A stretch of DNA of 64,000 nt from assembly GCF_029846175.1 (NCBI RefSeq), contig NZ_JARWAC010000009.1, positions 310,001 to 374,000 of the forward strand, read 5' to 3'. The notes under the pieces were generated by a model that had not been told where the DNA came from, searched no databases, and was given only the letters and a program-made list of their open reading frames with translations. Origin of the DNA: Sphaerisporangium sp. TRM90804 (GTDB lineage: Bacteria; Actinomycetota; Actinomycetes; Streptosporangiales; Streptosporangiaceae). Position numbers and translations under genes: made by a program. Position 1 is the stretch's first letter; every line of letters begins with the position of its first letter. Positions 28,618 through 39,830 of the stretch are shown here, piece by piece.

Positions 28618-29573
28618 GACCGCACCTGCCGCCCGGGTCGCGGAGGCGCCGCGTCCCCGGCGCCTCCGCAGGCCCCCTCCTCGCCGGTGAGCTCCAGGTA
28701 GACCTCTTCGAGAGTGGGCCGCGACAGCGTCAGCGAGGTCAGTTCGGCTCCACGGTCCAGAGCCCATCCGGTCAGCGTATGCATGTCCTGTTCCGGCCGT
28801 GACGTGCGCACGGTCACCGCCGGGCCGTCGGCGTGGATCTCGCCGGTCAGCGTGGGCAGGTCGGCCACGGCCGCGTCCGGGGGCAGGCGGAAGGCCAGCA
28901 CGCTGCCGCGGGCGCGCGCGCCGCCGATCGTGCCGGGGGAGCCGACCGCGACCAGCCGCCCCTCCCGCAGCACCGCGACCCGGTCGGCCAGGTGCTGGGC
29001 CTCCTCCATGTAGTGGGTGGTCAGGAGGATCGTCGTGCCCAGTAGCCGCAGCCCGGCGATGGACTCCCAGGCCCGATGCCGGGCCCGGGGATCGAACCCG
29101 GTGGTCGGCTCGTCCAGGAACAGCAGCTCAGGACATCCCACCAGGCCGAGCGCCAGGTCCAGCCGACGCCTCTGCCCTCCCGAGAGGGTGCGGACCCGGG
29201 CGTCGCGCTTGTCCGTCAGACCCACCTGCTCGATCACCTCGTCGGCGCCGCGACGGCGCGGGTAGAAGCCCGCGTACAGTCGCACGGTCTCCGAGACGCT
29301 GAACTCCTCCTCGAAGCCGGCCTCCTGCAGCACGATCCCGATGCGTTCGCGGTAGGCGCGGCCCCCGGTGGCCGGGTCGAAGCCGAGCACCGACACCGTC
29401 CCGCCGTCCCGCTCGCGGTGACCCTCCAAGATCTCCAGCGCGGTGGTCTTGCCCGCGCCGTTCGGGCCGAGCAGGGCGAACACCTCACCCGATTCGACGG
29501 TGAAGCTCACCCCGTCGACCGCGCGCACGGACCCGTACTGTTTGCGCAATCCCTCGACGATCACCGCGGGCAT
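28614..29573 (-). CDS. ABC transporter ATP-binding protein, drug/antibiotic export type
   Basis: The 319-aa ATPase has Walker A GPNGAGKTT, the signature LSGGQRRRLDLAL, Walker B LLFLDEPTTGFDP, the H-loop TTHYMEEAQHL and the C-terminal extension of DrrA/CcmA exporters (through PTLEEVYLELTGEEG). With the fused permease it forms an efflux or antibiotic-resistance-type ABC exporter. It is first of a two-gene operon read leftwards. The substrate cannot be told. Confidence 0.88.
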   Translation of the reverse strand: MPAVIVEGLRKQYGSVRAVDGVSFTVESGEVFALLGPNGAGKTTALEILEGHRERDGGTVSVLGFDPATGGRAYRERIGIVLQEAGFEEEFSVSETVRLYAGFYPRRRGADEVIEQVGLTDKRDARVRTLSGGQRRRLDLALGLVGCPELLFLDEPTTGFDPRARHRAWESIAGLRLLGTTILLTTHYMEEAQHLADRVAVLREGRLVAVGSPGTIGGARARGSVLAFRLPPDAAVADLPTLTGEIHADGPAVTVRTSRPEQDMHTLTGWALDRGAELTSLTLSRPTLEEVYLELTGEEGACGGAGDAAPPRPGRQVRS

Positions 29574-29976
29574 GGCAGGTCACCTCCGAGTGTCGGCCCT
29601 CCCGCAGGCGTGAAGCCCCGGCAGAAGAGCTTTGTCGCGCTCTCAGCACACCGTTTCGGCGCCCCCTCGTGCACCGCCGCCCGGCTTGAGTCGACCGCCC
29701 GAACGTCCCGGCGGGCGCGGGACCTTCGCGGCGCCTGCGTGCCCCGCCCCGCCCGCCTCCACCATCCGAGACGTTCGACGACCGCGGATGAGCGCGAAAA
29801 GTACGCCCAAAGGCCCTGCCACGTGGGACTTGCGCCTTCTTCACCGCGGGAGGGCCTGGAGATGGGATGGAGTCGCAGGCCGTCGACGCGGTGAACGAGA
29901 TCGGCTACGAGACGGGCGACGGCTCCCGATCGTCCGCCTCGTGACCACCTGACACAAGCGCAAGCGAGGAGGAGCC
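29574..29976. promoter_or_regulatory. Divergent intergenic region with DevR-box-like sequence
   Basis: No gene is evident in these 403 bp between the ABC ATPase and the first universal stress protein gene. On the minus strand 29806-29817 reads GGGCCTTTGGGC, and GTGGGACTTGCGCC follows on the plus strand at about 29824-29837. Both resemble half-matches to the DevR (DosR) dormancy box, in a position suited to control the stress gene. Confidence 0.35.
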
Positions 29977-30834
29977 ATGTCCAGCAGGATCGTGGTCGGG
30001 ACCGACGGTTCGGTCTCGGCGAAGGCGGCGGTGGGATGGGCGGCCGACGACGCCGCTCGCAAGCAGGCCCCCCTGCACATCGTGTCCGTGGTGGAGCCCT
30101 GGCCGTACGACGTCTCCAGGTACCCCGCGCCCGCGGACATCGGCGACACGCTGAGCCGCGGCGCCACACGCGTGCTGGACGAGGCCGCGGCCGAGGTTCG
30201 GCGACGCCGGCCGGAGGTCGCGCTCACGACCGAGATCGTCGAGGGAGACCCCGCCGCGGTGCTCGCTCACCAGGGAGACGACGTCGCCGAGGTCGTGGTG
30301 GGCAGCAGAGGCCTGGGCGGCTTCGCCGGAGCGCTGGTCGGCTCGGTGAGCAGCCACGTCGCGAGCCGTGCCCGCTGCCCCGTCGTCGTCGTGCGGCCGG
30401 AGTTCGAACCGGGACACCGCGAGATCGTGGTCGGGGTCGACGACTCCCCGGAATGCGAGCCCGCCCTGGTCTACGCCTTCGAGCAGGCGATGGTGTGCGG
30501 CGCCGCCCTGCGCGCCGTGCACGCCTGGCAGCTTCCCGTGCACGCCTACGCTCCGGGGATCGCCTACTACGACATGGACGAGATCCGGCTCGCGCAGCAC
30601 CAGGTCGTGACGGAGAGGCTGGCCGCCCTGAGCGCCAAGTACCCCGACGTCGCGGTGACCGGGGAACCCGTCTGCGCGCACCCCGTGGACGCGCTCACCA
30701 AGGCATCCAGGAAGGCCGAGCTGGTCGTCGTCGGCTCCCACGGCAGGGGTCGCCTGGGCGCGCTGCTGCTCGGCTCGGTCAGCCGCGCGCTCCTGCACCA
30801 CTCCTTCTGCCCCGTGGCCGTGGTCCGGCACTGA
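29977..30834 (+). CDS. Universal stress protein, tandem UspA domains
   Basis: The 285-aa protein has two UspA domains (about 1-140 and 148-285), each opening with IVVGTDGS/IVVGVDDS and ending with the ATP-binding pattern GSRGLGGFAGALVGSVSSHV or GSHGRGRLGALLLGSVSRAL. Both ATP loops appear intact, so ATP binding is expected. Double-domain Usp proteins of this type belong to the dormancy regulon in mycobacteria and streptomycetes. Followed by a hairpin terminator. Confidence 0.9.
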   Translation: MSSRIVVGTDGSVSAKAAVGWAADDAARKQAPLHIVSVVEPWPYDVSRYPAPADIGDTLSRGATRVLDEAAAEVRRRRPEVALTTEIVEGDPAAVLAHQGDDVAEVVVGSRGLGGFAGALVGSVSSHVASRARCPVVVVRPEFEPGHREIVVGVDDSPECEPALVYAFEQAMVCGAALRAVHAWQLPVHAYAPGIAYYDMDEIRLAQHQVVTERLAALSAKYPDVAVTGEPVCAHPVDALTKASRKAELVVVGSHGRGRLGALLLGSVSRALLHHSFCPVAVVRH

Positions 30835-30882
30835 CCGCCCGCCCCCGCCCGCGATGAGCGTGACCGGCCCCTTCGGGGGAGA

Positions 30883-30908
30883 GCGGTGGGCCCGCACGGG
30901 CCCACCGC
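30883..30908 (+). terminator. Terminator after the Usp gene
   Basis: GCGGTGGGCCCG (30883-30894) pairs perfectly with CGGGCCCACCGC (30897-30908). Just before it, CCCC-TTCG-GGGG (30868-30879) forms a second small hairpin with a UUCG loop. Confidence 0.75.
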
Positions 30909-31016
30909 CTTCCCCGCCGAAGACGATCATCGTCCGCGATCCGCCGAGCCCGTGGAGGCTCTACGCCCGCCTCTCGTCCACCGCTCCCAGCCAACCGCCG
31001 TCACCGGGAGGAAAGC

Positions 31017-31616
31017 ATGCTCGTCCACGAGGTCATGAGCAGTCCGGCCTTCACCCTCCGCCGCGAGGACCCGATCCGGCGGGCGATCCGCCTGTTGCAC
31101 GGCCACGACATCACCGCCGCGCCCGTGCTGGGGGACCATGGGGAGCTCGTCGGGATTGTCAGCGAGATGGACCTGCTGTGCGGCGCGTTCGAACCCGATC
31201 CACGGGCGAGCAGCCGCCCGGTCGCCGCGTCCCCGGAGCCGGCACCGAAGCGGGTGGGAAGCGTCATGTCGTCCAAGGTCGTCACGGTGACGGAGAACAC
31301 CGACGCCGCGGTCCTCGTCGACCTGATGATCGCCAAACGGGTCAAGAGCGTCCCGGTGGTCCGTGACCACCGGGTGGTCGGGATGGTGAGCCGGCGTGAC
31401 CTCATGGCAATGCTGGCCGTCTCCGACGACGCCTTGCGGCAGGCCGTCGTCACGGCGCTGCATGAGCAGTTCCCCGCCGGCCCCTCGTGGGAGGTGACGG
31501 TCCACGAGGGCGAGGTGGAGCTGCGCGGCGACGCCGGCGGGCCTCTCGATTCGATCGCCGACCTGCTGGCGCGCACCCTCCCGGGAGTGAGCCGGGTCCG
31601 CCACTCCAGGCGATGA
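31017..31616 (+). CDS. CBS-pair protein with C-terminal BON domain
   Basis: The 199-aa protein has two CBS motifs (about 1-60, MSSPAFTLRREDPI and AAPVLGDHGELVGIVSEMDLL; and about 80-130, MSSKVVTVTENT and VVGMVSRRDLM), which bind adenine nucleotides, followed by a BON-like domain (about 135-199, VTVHEGEVELRG and GVSRVRHSRR). This order is typical of hypoxia/dormancy CBS proteins in actinobacteria. Start after GGGAGGAAAGC. Role likely energy sensing; partner unknown. Confidence 0.88.
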   Translation: MLVHEVMSSPAFTLRREDPIRRAIRLLHGHDITAAPVLGDHGELVGIVSEMDLLCGAFEPDPRASSRPVAASPEPAPKRVGSVMSSKVVTVTENTDAAVLVDLMIAKRVKSVPVVRDHRVVGMVSRRDLMAMLAVSDDALRQAVVTALHEQFPAGPSWEVTVHEGEVELRGDAGGPLDSIADLLARTLPGVSRVRHSRR

Positions 31617-31625
31617 GCCGCTCCG

Positions 31626-31726
31626 CCGAACGGGAAGGGCGGCCGGCGCCCGGCGCCCGCCCCCCCTCCGGGACGACGACGGGCCGCCGCCCCCGGCCCC
31701 GGGCGCCGGCCGCCCTTCCCGTTCGG
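31626..31726. terminator. Very strong bidirectional terminator (28-bp perfect stem)
   Basis: Positions 31626-31653 pair perfectly with 31699-31726 over 28 bp; the 45-nt loop is itself GC-rich. The structure fills the gap between two convergent genes and should stop transcription from both sides. Confidence 0.85.
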
Positions 31727-31730
31727 GGGT

Positions 31731-32231
31731 TCACAGACTGACGGTCTCGCGGAGCGTGGGGTGCGCGCCGGTGAGGGCTTCGGCGCCGCTCACCACGGCG
31801 ACCGGGCACCGGGCGTTGCGCAGGCACGCCAGAAGCACCGGCCCGAGATCTCCCCGGGCCCCGTCGGGGGCGGACGAGCCGAGCACCAGCAGGGTCGCGT
31901 CCCGGCTGTGCCGCAGCAGCGCCTTGGCGGCGTCCTCCACGCTGAGGTGACGGTGGACCGTGAGGTCCGGGTACCGGGCCTCGATCAGCGAGATCGCCCT
32001 GTCGGCCGCCTCCTGGCGCCTGGCGCGCCGTCGTCGCGCCTCCTGGAGCCGCAGGATCGGCGCGTACGGGGCGACCTGCGAGTTCGCGGCCCCCGACGCG
32101 TGCACGACGATGAGACTCGCGTGACGCCGTGCCGCCTCCGCCGCGGCCCAGGACAACGCGCTCCGCGATTCGCGCCTGTGGTCGACTCCGACGACGATCC
32201 GCTCCCGCGCCCTGTCGGGTGAGCTTTCCAT
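31731..32231 (-). CDS. Single-domain universal stress protein
   Basis: The 166-aa protein is a UspA-fold protein (RIVVGVDHRRESRSALSWAAAEAARRHASLIVVHA). The usual ATP loop GxxGxxxxxxxxxG(S/T) is altered: VLGSSAPDGARGDLGPVLLACLRNARCPVAVV lacks the small residue triplet, so ATP binding may be weak or absent. ATG 32231 has GGAG nine bases upstream; a GTG at 32252 would overlap the flavodoxin stop by 4 bp, so coupling is possible. It is second in a flavodoxin-Usp operon. Confidence 0.8.
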   Translation of the reverse strand: MESSPDRARERIVVGVDHRRESRSALSWAAAEAARRHASLIVVHASGAANSQVAPYAPILRLQEARRRRARRQEAADRAISLIEARYPDLTVHRHLSVEDAAKALLRHSRDATLLVLGSSAPDGARGDLGPVLLACLRNARCPVAVVSGAEALTGAHPTLRETVSL

Positions 32232-32248
32232 GGGATTCACTCCAGGGG

Positions 32249-32755
32249 TCACGTGAGCGGCCGCGTGGGGCCGTCCAGCTCGGCGGACACACCCTTGGCC
32301 CAGGCCGTGACCTGCTCGCGGTCGCGGTAGTCGCCGGCCATCTTCTTGGCGATGGCGGAGGCGAGGAAGCCCGACTGGCCGGGCGCCAGACGGCCTCCGA
32401 AGGTCACGTGTCCCTTCGCCCCGAGTCTCGCCATGGATCTGGCGACACCCGGCACGGCGGGAATCCGCTTCTCCGCGGCGGTTCGATCAAGCGGTCCGCT
32501 GCTGAAGAGCCACAGCGCGCGGCCGCGGAGCGCCTGGGCGTGACGGCGCGCGAACCGGCGGGCGTCCTTGTGCCAGCGGCCCCCGTAGAGGGCTCCGCCG
32601 AGGATCACCGCCTCGTACTCCCGCACGTCCGCCGTCTCTCGCGCGGGAGCGACGTCGACGTGATGACCGTCGCTTCGCAGCATCTCGCCGATCCACTCGG
32701 CGATCTCGGCCGTCGAGCCTCTCTTGGATCCGTGTGCCACCAGTATGCGGGTCAC
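32249..32755 (-). CDS. Flavodoxin-domain protein (HemG-like)
   Basis: The 168-aa protein starts TRILVAHGSKRGSTAEIAEWI, an FMN-binding loop of the flavodoxin/menaquinone-dependent protoporphyrinogen oxidase (HemG) group, with GGALYGGRWHKDARRF as the second phosphate/ring contact. It likely carries FMN and moves electrons or acts on porphyrinogen. GTG 32755 was chosen because GGAGGTGG precedes it. A DevR-like site lies 75 bp upstream, fitting redox or hypoxia control. Confidence 0.82.
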   Translation of the reverse strand: MTRILVAHGSKRGSTAEIAEWIGEMLRSDGHHVDVAPARETADVREYEAVILGGALYGGRWHKDARRFARRHAQALRGRALWLFSSGPLDRTAAEKRIPAVPGVARSMARLGAKGHVTFGGRLAPGQSGFLASAIAKKMAGDYRDREQVTAWAKGVSAELDGPTRPLT

Positions 32756-32825
32756 GGGGACCACCTCCGTGATCGAGTGTGCGCCCGGGGGCCGCACACC
32801 CGCAGAGGCTCACGGCCACGGATGA

Positions 32826-32840
32826 GGGGACCAAAGTACC
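32826..32840 (-). promoter_or_regulatory. DevR (DosR)-box-like operator before flavodoxin
   Basis: GGGGACCAAAGTACC (32826-32840) closely resembles the dormancy-regulator box (GGGACTWWAGTCCC in mycobacteria) and stands 70 bp upstream of the flavodoxin-Usp operon. Confidence 0.5.
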
Positions 32841-32949
32841 GGCCTCGCCCCGCCGGGCGACGGCCTCGGCGGTGGCTTCGAGGGGCCGCCGGGCGTCACC
32901 GTTGGGCCCCGTCCCGGACGGATACCGCCGGGACGGGACCGTCGGCGCT

Positions 32950-34383
32950 CTAGGGGTGGGTCCAGCGCTGGGGAACGGCCGTCGTGCTGCAGTTGGTCTG
33001 GATGACGGCCGAGTTGTTCACCGTGTTGGTCACGGCCAGGCACTTGCCCGAGCCCACGTTCCGCAACATGTCGGCGGTCGGGTAGCGGGGGTTCCAGCGT
33101 TGCAGGGTGTTGTTGGCGTCACAGGTGGTCTGGACGGCGCCGACGTTGGCGGAGCTGGGCAAACGCAGGCATCTGCCGCCGTTCTCCTTGCGCAGGACGT
33201 ACTCGCCCCACCACGCGTGCTCGAAGCGCCAGCGGTAGTCGGTGGAGGTGGTGTTGCAGGTGAACTGCACGGCCGCGGCGTTGTTGACGGTGCCGGTGAC
33301 CGTCATGCACTTGTTGCTGTGCGTGTTGCGCATCGTCCCGTAGGGCGTGGTCGTCTGGTGTAGGTAGACCTCGCTGCGGAACAGCTTGTGGTCCGAGCAG
33401 GGGTGGTCGTCGCAGTTCCCGGCGTCGACCATCTGCACGTTCTGATGCTCGAAGCTGAAGTGCTTGCGGCTGACGAAGGTGTAGTCGATCTTGCCCTCGG
33501 CGTGCGAGGGGTCGCCGCCCTGCACCGGGCCGTCACAGAACTCCTCGTCGCAGTAGAAGTGCATGTCGACCTCCCAGAACTGCCCCGTGGTGCCCGCCTC
33601 GGGGGCGTAGAGGGAGCTGAGGGCCGGGTTGCCTGGCTGGAGGTTCAGGTCACCCATGAGGATGAACGACCCCGCCGACGCCTCGGGGCCGAAGACCCGG
33701 GCCAGCTCCTTGGCCTCCGCCTCAGGGGCGGCGTACGGGTTGGCCGCGCCGGACTCCTTGGGCGCAAGGTGGGTCGAGCAGGCCTTCACCGGCTGGTTGG
33801 CGATGCTGAACAGCGCCGTCACGCAGGCGACGCTGCGCGACTCGGTGATCGTCGGCTGCTCGCGCGCCTCCAGCTTGTGGTCGCTGGTGAACATGTAGCC
33901 CTGGTCGGAGACGAGCGTGCCCCGCACCAGCACGGCGTTGCCGGCCTCGTTGCGGGTGTCCGGCGGCACGATGCAGTCGGGGACGATGGTGCGGGACTCT
34001 TGGAAGTACCCCTGCATGGAGTAGCCGATCGCCTCAAGCTGGATCAGCAGGTGGGCGTACTGGCGGTCGCACACCTCGTTCAACGAGATGACGTCCGGTC
34101 TGCGCTCCTGCACCTCGCGGATGATCCTGCCGATGATCGGGTAGGTGCCGTTGTTCTTGGCACCGCCGGCCATGTTGAAGTGCAGCAGCTTGAGGGTCTG
34201 CGTCTGCGGTACGGTCAGCGCCATGGCCGCGCTCTGCCCGGCCGCCGCCGTCCCCGCCGCGCCGGCACCGAAGGCCGCCGGCGCCTGTCCGAACAGGAGG
34301 CAGGCGAGGCCGAGAAGGGTGGCGACGCTCAGTCGCGCGCTCTTGGTGAAGCTCCTGGACGATCTTTCGTGCACGGATAACAC
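32950..34383 (-). CDS. Secreted endonuclease/exonuclease/phosphatase protein with ricin-B lectin tail
   Basis: The 477-aa product has a long signal peptide (VLSVHERSSRSFTKSARLS, hydrophobic to about 40), an EEP-fold domain (about 65-330: LLHFNMAGG, NEVCDRQ with the metal-binding Glu, MGDLNLQPGNP, IDYTFVSRKHFSF, CSDHKL catalytic His) and a ricin B-type beta-trefoil (about 335-477) with WRF, QRWNP and QRWTHP motifs. EEP proteins cleave phosphodiesters (DNase I-like, sphingomyelinase or phosphatase). The trefoil should bind glycans, so the enzyme may act on cell surfaces or extracellular nucleic acid. Start GTG 34383 follows GAGGAG. Confidence 0.88.
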   Translation of the reverse strand: MLSVHERSSRSFTKSARLSVATLLGLACLLFGQAPAAFGAGAAGTAAAGQSAAMALTVPQTQTLKLLHFNMAGGAKNNGTYPIIGRIIREVQERRPDVISLNEVCDRQYAHLLIQLEAIGYSMQGYFQESRTIVPDCIVPPDTRNEAGNAVLVRGTLVSDQGYMFTSDHKLEAREQPTITESRSVACVTALFSIANQPVKACSTHLAPKESGAANPYAAPEAEAKELARVFGPEASAGSFILMGDLNLQPGNPALSSLYAPEAGTTGQFWEVDMHFYCDEEFCDGPVQGGDPSHAEGKIDYTFVSRKHFSFEHQNVQMVDAGNCDDHPCSDHKLFRSEVYLHQTTTPYGTMRNTHSNKCMTVTGTVNNAAAVQFTCNTTSTDYRWRFEHAWWGEYVLRKENGGRCLRLPSSANVGAVQTTCDANNTLQRWNPRYPTADMLRNVGSGKCLAVTNTVNNSAVIQTNCSTTAVPQRWTHP

Positions 34384-34524
34384 GTGGTCTCCTCGCGTGG
34401 TTCGTCCGTCGTGAGATGTCCGCCGCCGGGCTTCCCGCCCGGCCGTCGCGCCGCGTTCGCGCGGCATCGGAAACGCGTGTCCACGGGATCCACGGGGGGC
34501 ACGCCGTCGTTTCGGAGACGATCA

Positions 34525-34539
34525 GTGATCGTTGATCAC
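34525..34539. promoter_or_regulatory. Inverted repeat upstream of the secreted nuclease gene
   Basis: GTGATC-GTT-GATCAC (34525-34539) is a compact palindromic site 140 bp upstream of the secreted EEP protein gene, in a 270-bp stretch with no other gene. Regulator unknown. Confidence 0.35.
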
Positions 34540-34655
34540 ATGCTCGCAGACGAAAGGACGTGTGTCATCGTCATTTCGGCCCTGCGATATATGGACCGCA
34601 CCAACGGCCCGTGCGCGTGGTGAGGGCCCGCGCGCGTGGTGAGGGCGCGGCGCCG

Positions 34656-35519
34656 CTACAGCCGGTCGGGATCGTGGTAGGCGTCCGGCACGCCGTCGGG
34701 GGCGGCGGCGTCGTCGCCGGGCGGATCGCCGTCGTCGCGGTGCAGCCGCAGGCGGACCTGCTCGGCGACGCCCTCGTCGGGGTGGTCCAGGCCGTAGGCC
34801 CACACGGCCTCGGCGTCGTCGTCGCGGCCGCGCAGCGGGAGCGTGCGGGCCAGGAGCTCGATGGCCAGGGCGGCGCCGTCGGTGTCGCGGACGGTCTCGG
34901 CGGCGGCGGCGAACTCCGCGCAGGCCATGTCGAGATGGGCGATTCCCAGCAGCACGCGCAGCCGCGCGGAGTCGGCGACGTCCGGCAGGCCGAGGGCCTC
35001 GATCAGGATGTCGGCCGCCTCACCCGGCTCCCCCAGGTCGAGCAGGTATTCGGCCAGGCCCTGGGCGGCCCGCGAGCCGACCACCGGGTCGGCGGTGGCG
35101 AGGGCGGCCCGCAGCGCGGCCTCCGCCTCTCGGTCGTCGCCCTGGTCGGCGGCGATGCGCGCCAGCGCCATGTGCGCGGCGGGCATGTAGGCCGGGGTGC
35201 CGAGGCCGATCACGGCCTGCCAGGCGGCGCGGGCCTGGTCGGGCAGGCTCTCTCGCTCGAACCCGCGGGCCAGGTGACAGGCGGCCTGGGAGGCGTACTC
35301 GGGATGGCCGGTGGCCAGGGCCGTGCGGGCAGCCGCCCTGGCGCCGGCCACGTCGCCCCGCTCCTCCAGCACGACGGCCAGGCCGACCGCCGCCTGCGCC
35401 CGGTCGGCCTCGCCGGCGTCGGCCACGAGCTCGGCGAAGATCTCCGCCGCCGCGTCCAGATCGCCGCTCTCGGCCAGCCTGCGCGCGTCGTCGATCCGCC
35501 CCCCGGACTGCGCCGCCAT
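34656..35519 (-). CDS. Tetratricopeptide repeat protein
   Basis: The 287-aa soluble protein consists of about six TPR-like helical hairpins (for example AESGDLDAAAEIFAELVADAG, LEERGDVAGARAAARTALATG, AADQGDDREAEAALRAALATA) and an acidic Pro/Asp-rich C-terminus. TPR scaffolds mediate protein contacts; no partner is apparent. ATG 35519 has AGAGG just upstream; a longer open frame is Arg/Pro-rich and unlikely coding. Confidence 0.82.
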   Translation of the reverse strand: MAAQSGGRIDDARRLAESGDLDAAAEIFAELVADAGEADRAQAAVGLAVVLEERGDVAGARAAARTALATGHPEYASQAACHLARGFERESLPDQARAAWQAVIGLGTPAYMPAAHMALARIAADQGDDREAEAALRAALATADPVVGSRAAQGLAEYLLDLGEPGEAADILIEALGLPDVADSARLRVLLGIAHLDMACAEFAAAAETVRDTDGAALAIELLARTLPLRGRDDDAEAVWAYGLDHPDEGVAEQVRLRLHRDDGDPPGDDAAAPDGVPDAYHDPDRL

Positions 35520-35746
35520 CGAGACCTCTTCTCCGCGTAGGGGAACGCGGCGGCCCGGACGCGGCGCCGCCGCCCGGCTCCCTGGGGAACCGGGCCGCCT
35601 CCGCCGCCGGGGGGACCGCCCTCGCTCGTTGCGTGGAACCGCCCGGACCTGACGGCGCGGGCACGCCGTGGCGCGCGACATATTATGCCGAGCCGGACGG
35701 CCCCGCGGGACCGATGCGCGGGAGGGGTTGGACGGCGGGTGCGCCG

Positions 35747-35772
35747 CGCCGGCCCGTCGCGACGGGCCGGCG
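35747..35772 (-). terminator. 26-bp perfect palindrome, terminator of gcvP
   Basis: The symmetric sequence centred at 35759/35760 forms an 11-bp stem with a 4-nt loop about 80 bp after the gcvP stop codon on the minus strand. The remainder of 35520-35849 carries a partial copy of the gcvP end (35785-35813) and no gene. Confidence 0.7.
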
Positions 35773-35849
35773 GGTGCGGGGTCGGTCAGCCTCGTGCGCC
35801 TCCAGCGGGGATGCCGAGTTGGCCGGCGCGGTCGCGGCCGCCGTGCCGG

Positions 35850-38708
<2,859 letters not shown>

Positions 38709-38774
38709 GGGGCCCTCCTGAAGGGGTAGAGACCGGCGCTGGACGCGCGCGTGTGCCGGGTCTCCCCCTCTGTC

Positions 38775-39002
38775 GGCGCGACGTCATCATCGCGACCTGA
38801 GAGCTTCACCCCCACGAGAGGGGCTTGCACCGTCGGTGAGGCAGGCCTGGCGGGCATGCCTACTTTCCAGAGTGGCCTCGTCCGTGCGGTACGTGGGCCT
38901 GAGAGATTCCGGGGAGGTTGCTCCTTCGGCGCCCGATCACCGGCCGGTGCCCCGCGGAACGTGGTACCGGCCCGTGCCCGGGACTCTCCCGCACAGGGTC
39001 TT
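38775..39002 (-). promoter_or_regulatory. Tandem glycine riboswitch
   Basis: Two glycine aptamers precede gcvP on the minus strand. The first has GCGGGAGAG (about 38984-38992), GCCGAAGGAGCAA (38918-38930) and CTCTCAGGC (38897-38905). The second has CACCGACGGTGCAAGC (38823-38838) and CTCTCAGG (38796-38803). These are the conserved core elements of this riboswitch class, in the usual order and spacing. In glycine-rich cells it would turn on gcvP. The linker between aptamers is about 20 nt. Confidence 0.93.
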
Positions 39003-39060
39003 CAGCTACCCGCCAATCGTACCGTCCCGCCTGACGTGGGGAACTACCCCTACCCCACCC

Positions 39061-39684
39061 TCATCCGGTGCGCCGGGCGCGTCTACGCTGAGCCAGCTCG
39101 TCGCCCGGGTGCTCCTCCTGGGAGTCGCGTTCGGCCGGCTCCGCGCGTTCCCCCGGCAGCTCCGCCAGGGACCCCTCGACCTCGCGCCAGACGCCGCCGA
39201 GGGCGATGCCGAACACGCCCTGGCCGCCTTCGAGGAGATCGATCACCTCGTCGGCCGAGGTGCACTCGTAGACGCTCACGCCGTCGCTCATCAACGTGAT
39301 CTGCGCGAGGTCGTTGACACCCCGCTCGCGCAGGTGCTGGACGGCGGTGCGTATCTGCTGGAGCGACACTCCGGTGTCCAGCAGGCGCTTGACCACCTTC
39401 AGGACCAGGATGTCGCGGAAGCTGTAGAGGCGCTGGGAGCCCGAGCCCTGCGCGGCCCGCACCGACGGCTCGACGAGCTGGGTCCTGGCCCAGTAGTCGA
39501 GCTGGCGGTAGGTGATGCCCGCGGCCGAGCACGCCGTCGGGCCGCGGTATCCCACGTCGGCGGGCAGCGACCCCGGCCGCTCCTCGAACAGCAGGCCCTG
39601 CTCTCCCGCGCGGTCCCGCGCCGACCGGCGCTGGGCCGCGTCATGCTGGCCTGCCGTATTTCCCTCGCCGCTGCTGACCGCCAC
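39061..39684 (-). CDS. MerR-family regulator (Rv1830-like)
   Basis: The 207-aa regulator has an N-terminal disordered part, then a MerR winged helix (GYRGPTACSAAGITYRQLDYWART, SFRDILVLKVVKRLLDTGVSLQQIR) and a C-terminal domain ending in an acidic/basic tail. Order and neighbours match mycobacterial Rv1830, which lies between the DUF151 gene and gcvB. The GTG at 39684 was preferred since GGAGG sits 6 bp upstream; ATG 39708 lacks one. Targets unknown; relatives influence growth and cell division. Confidence 0.82.
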   Translation of the reverse strand: MAVSSGEGNTAGQHDAAQRRSARDRAGEQGLLFEERPGSLPADVGYRGPTACSAAGITYRQLDYWARTQLVEPSVRAAQGSGSQRLYSFRDILVLKVVKRLLDTGVSLQQIRTAVQHLRERGVNDLAQITLMSDGVSVYECTSADEVIDLLEGGQGVFGIALGGVWREVEGSLAELPGERAEPAERDSQEEHPGDELAQRRRARRTG

Positions 39685-39830
39685 TGCGGACCTCCGGCTT
39701 TCTCTCATCCCACGGTCTGATCTGGGGGTTCGTGAATTACAACCGTGGGTTCCCTTGCACCGTAGGACCGGCGGGATGCTCAGTCAACGATCCCGCCCGG
39801 CGCGTCGTGAAGCGTAAATGCCCGTTTTGA

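Noticed and set aside
38751..39720. Plus-strand frames across the riboswitch and the MerR gene
   Set aside because: They cover an established riboswitch and a MerR gene on the opposite strand.
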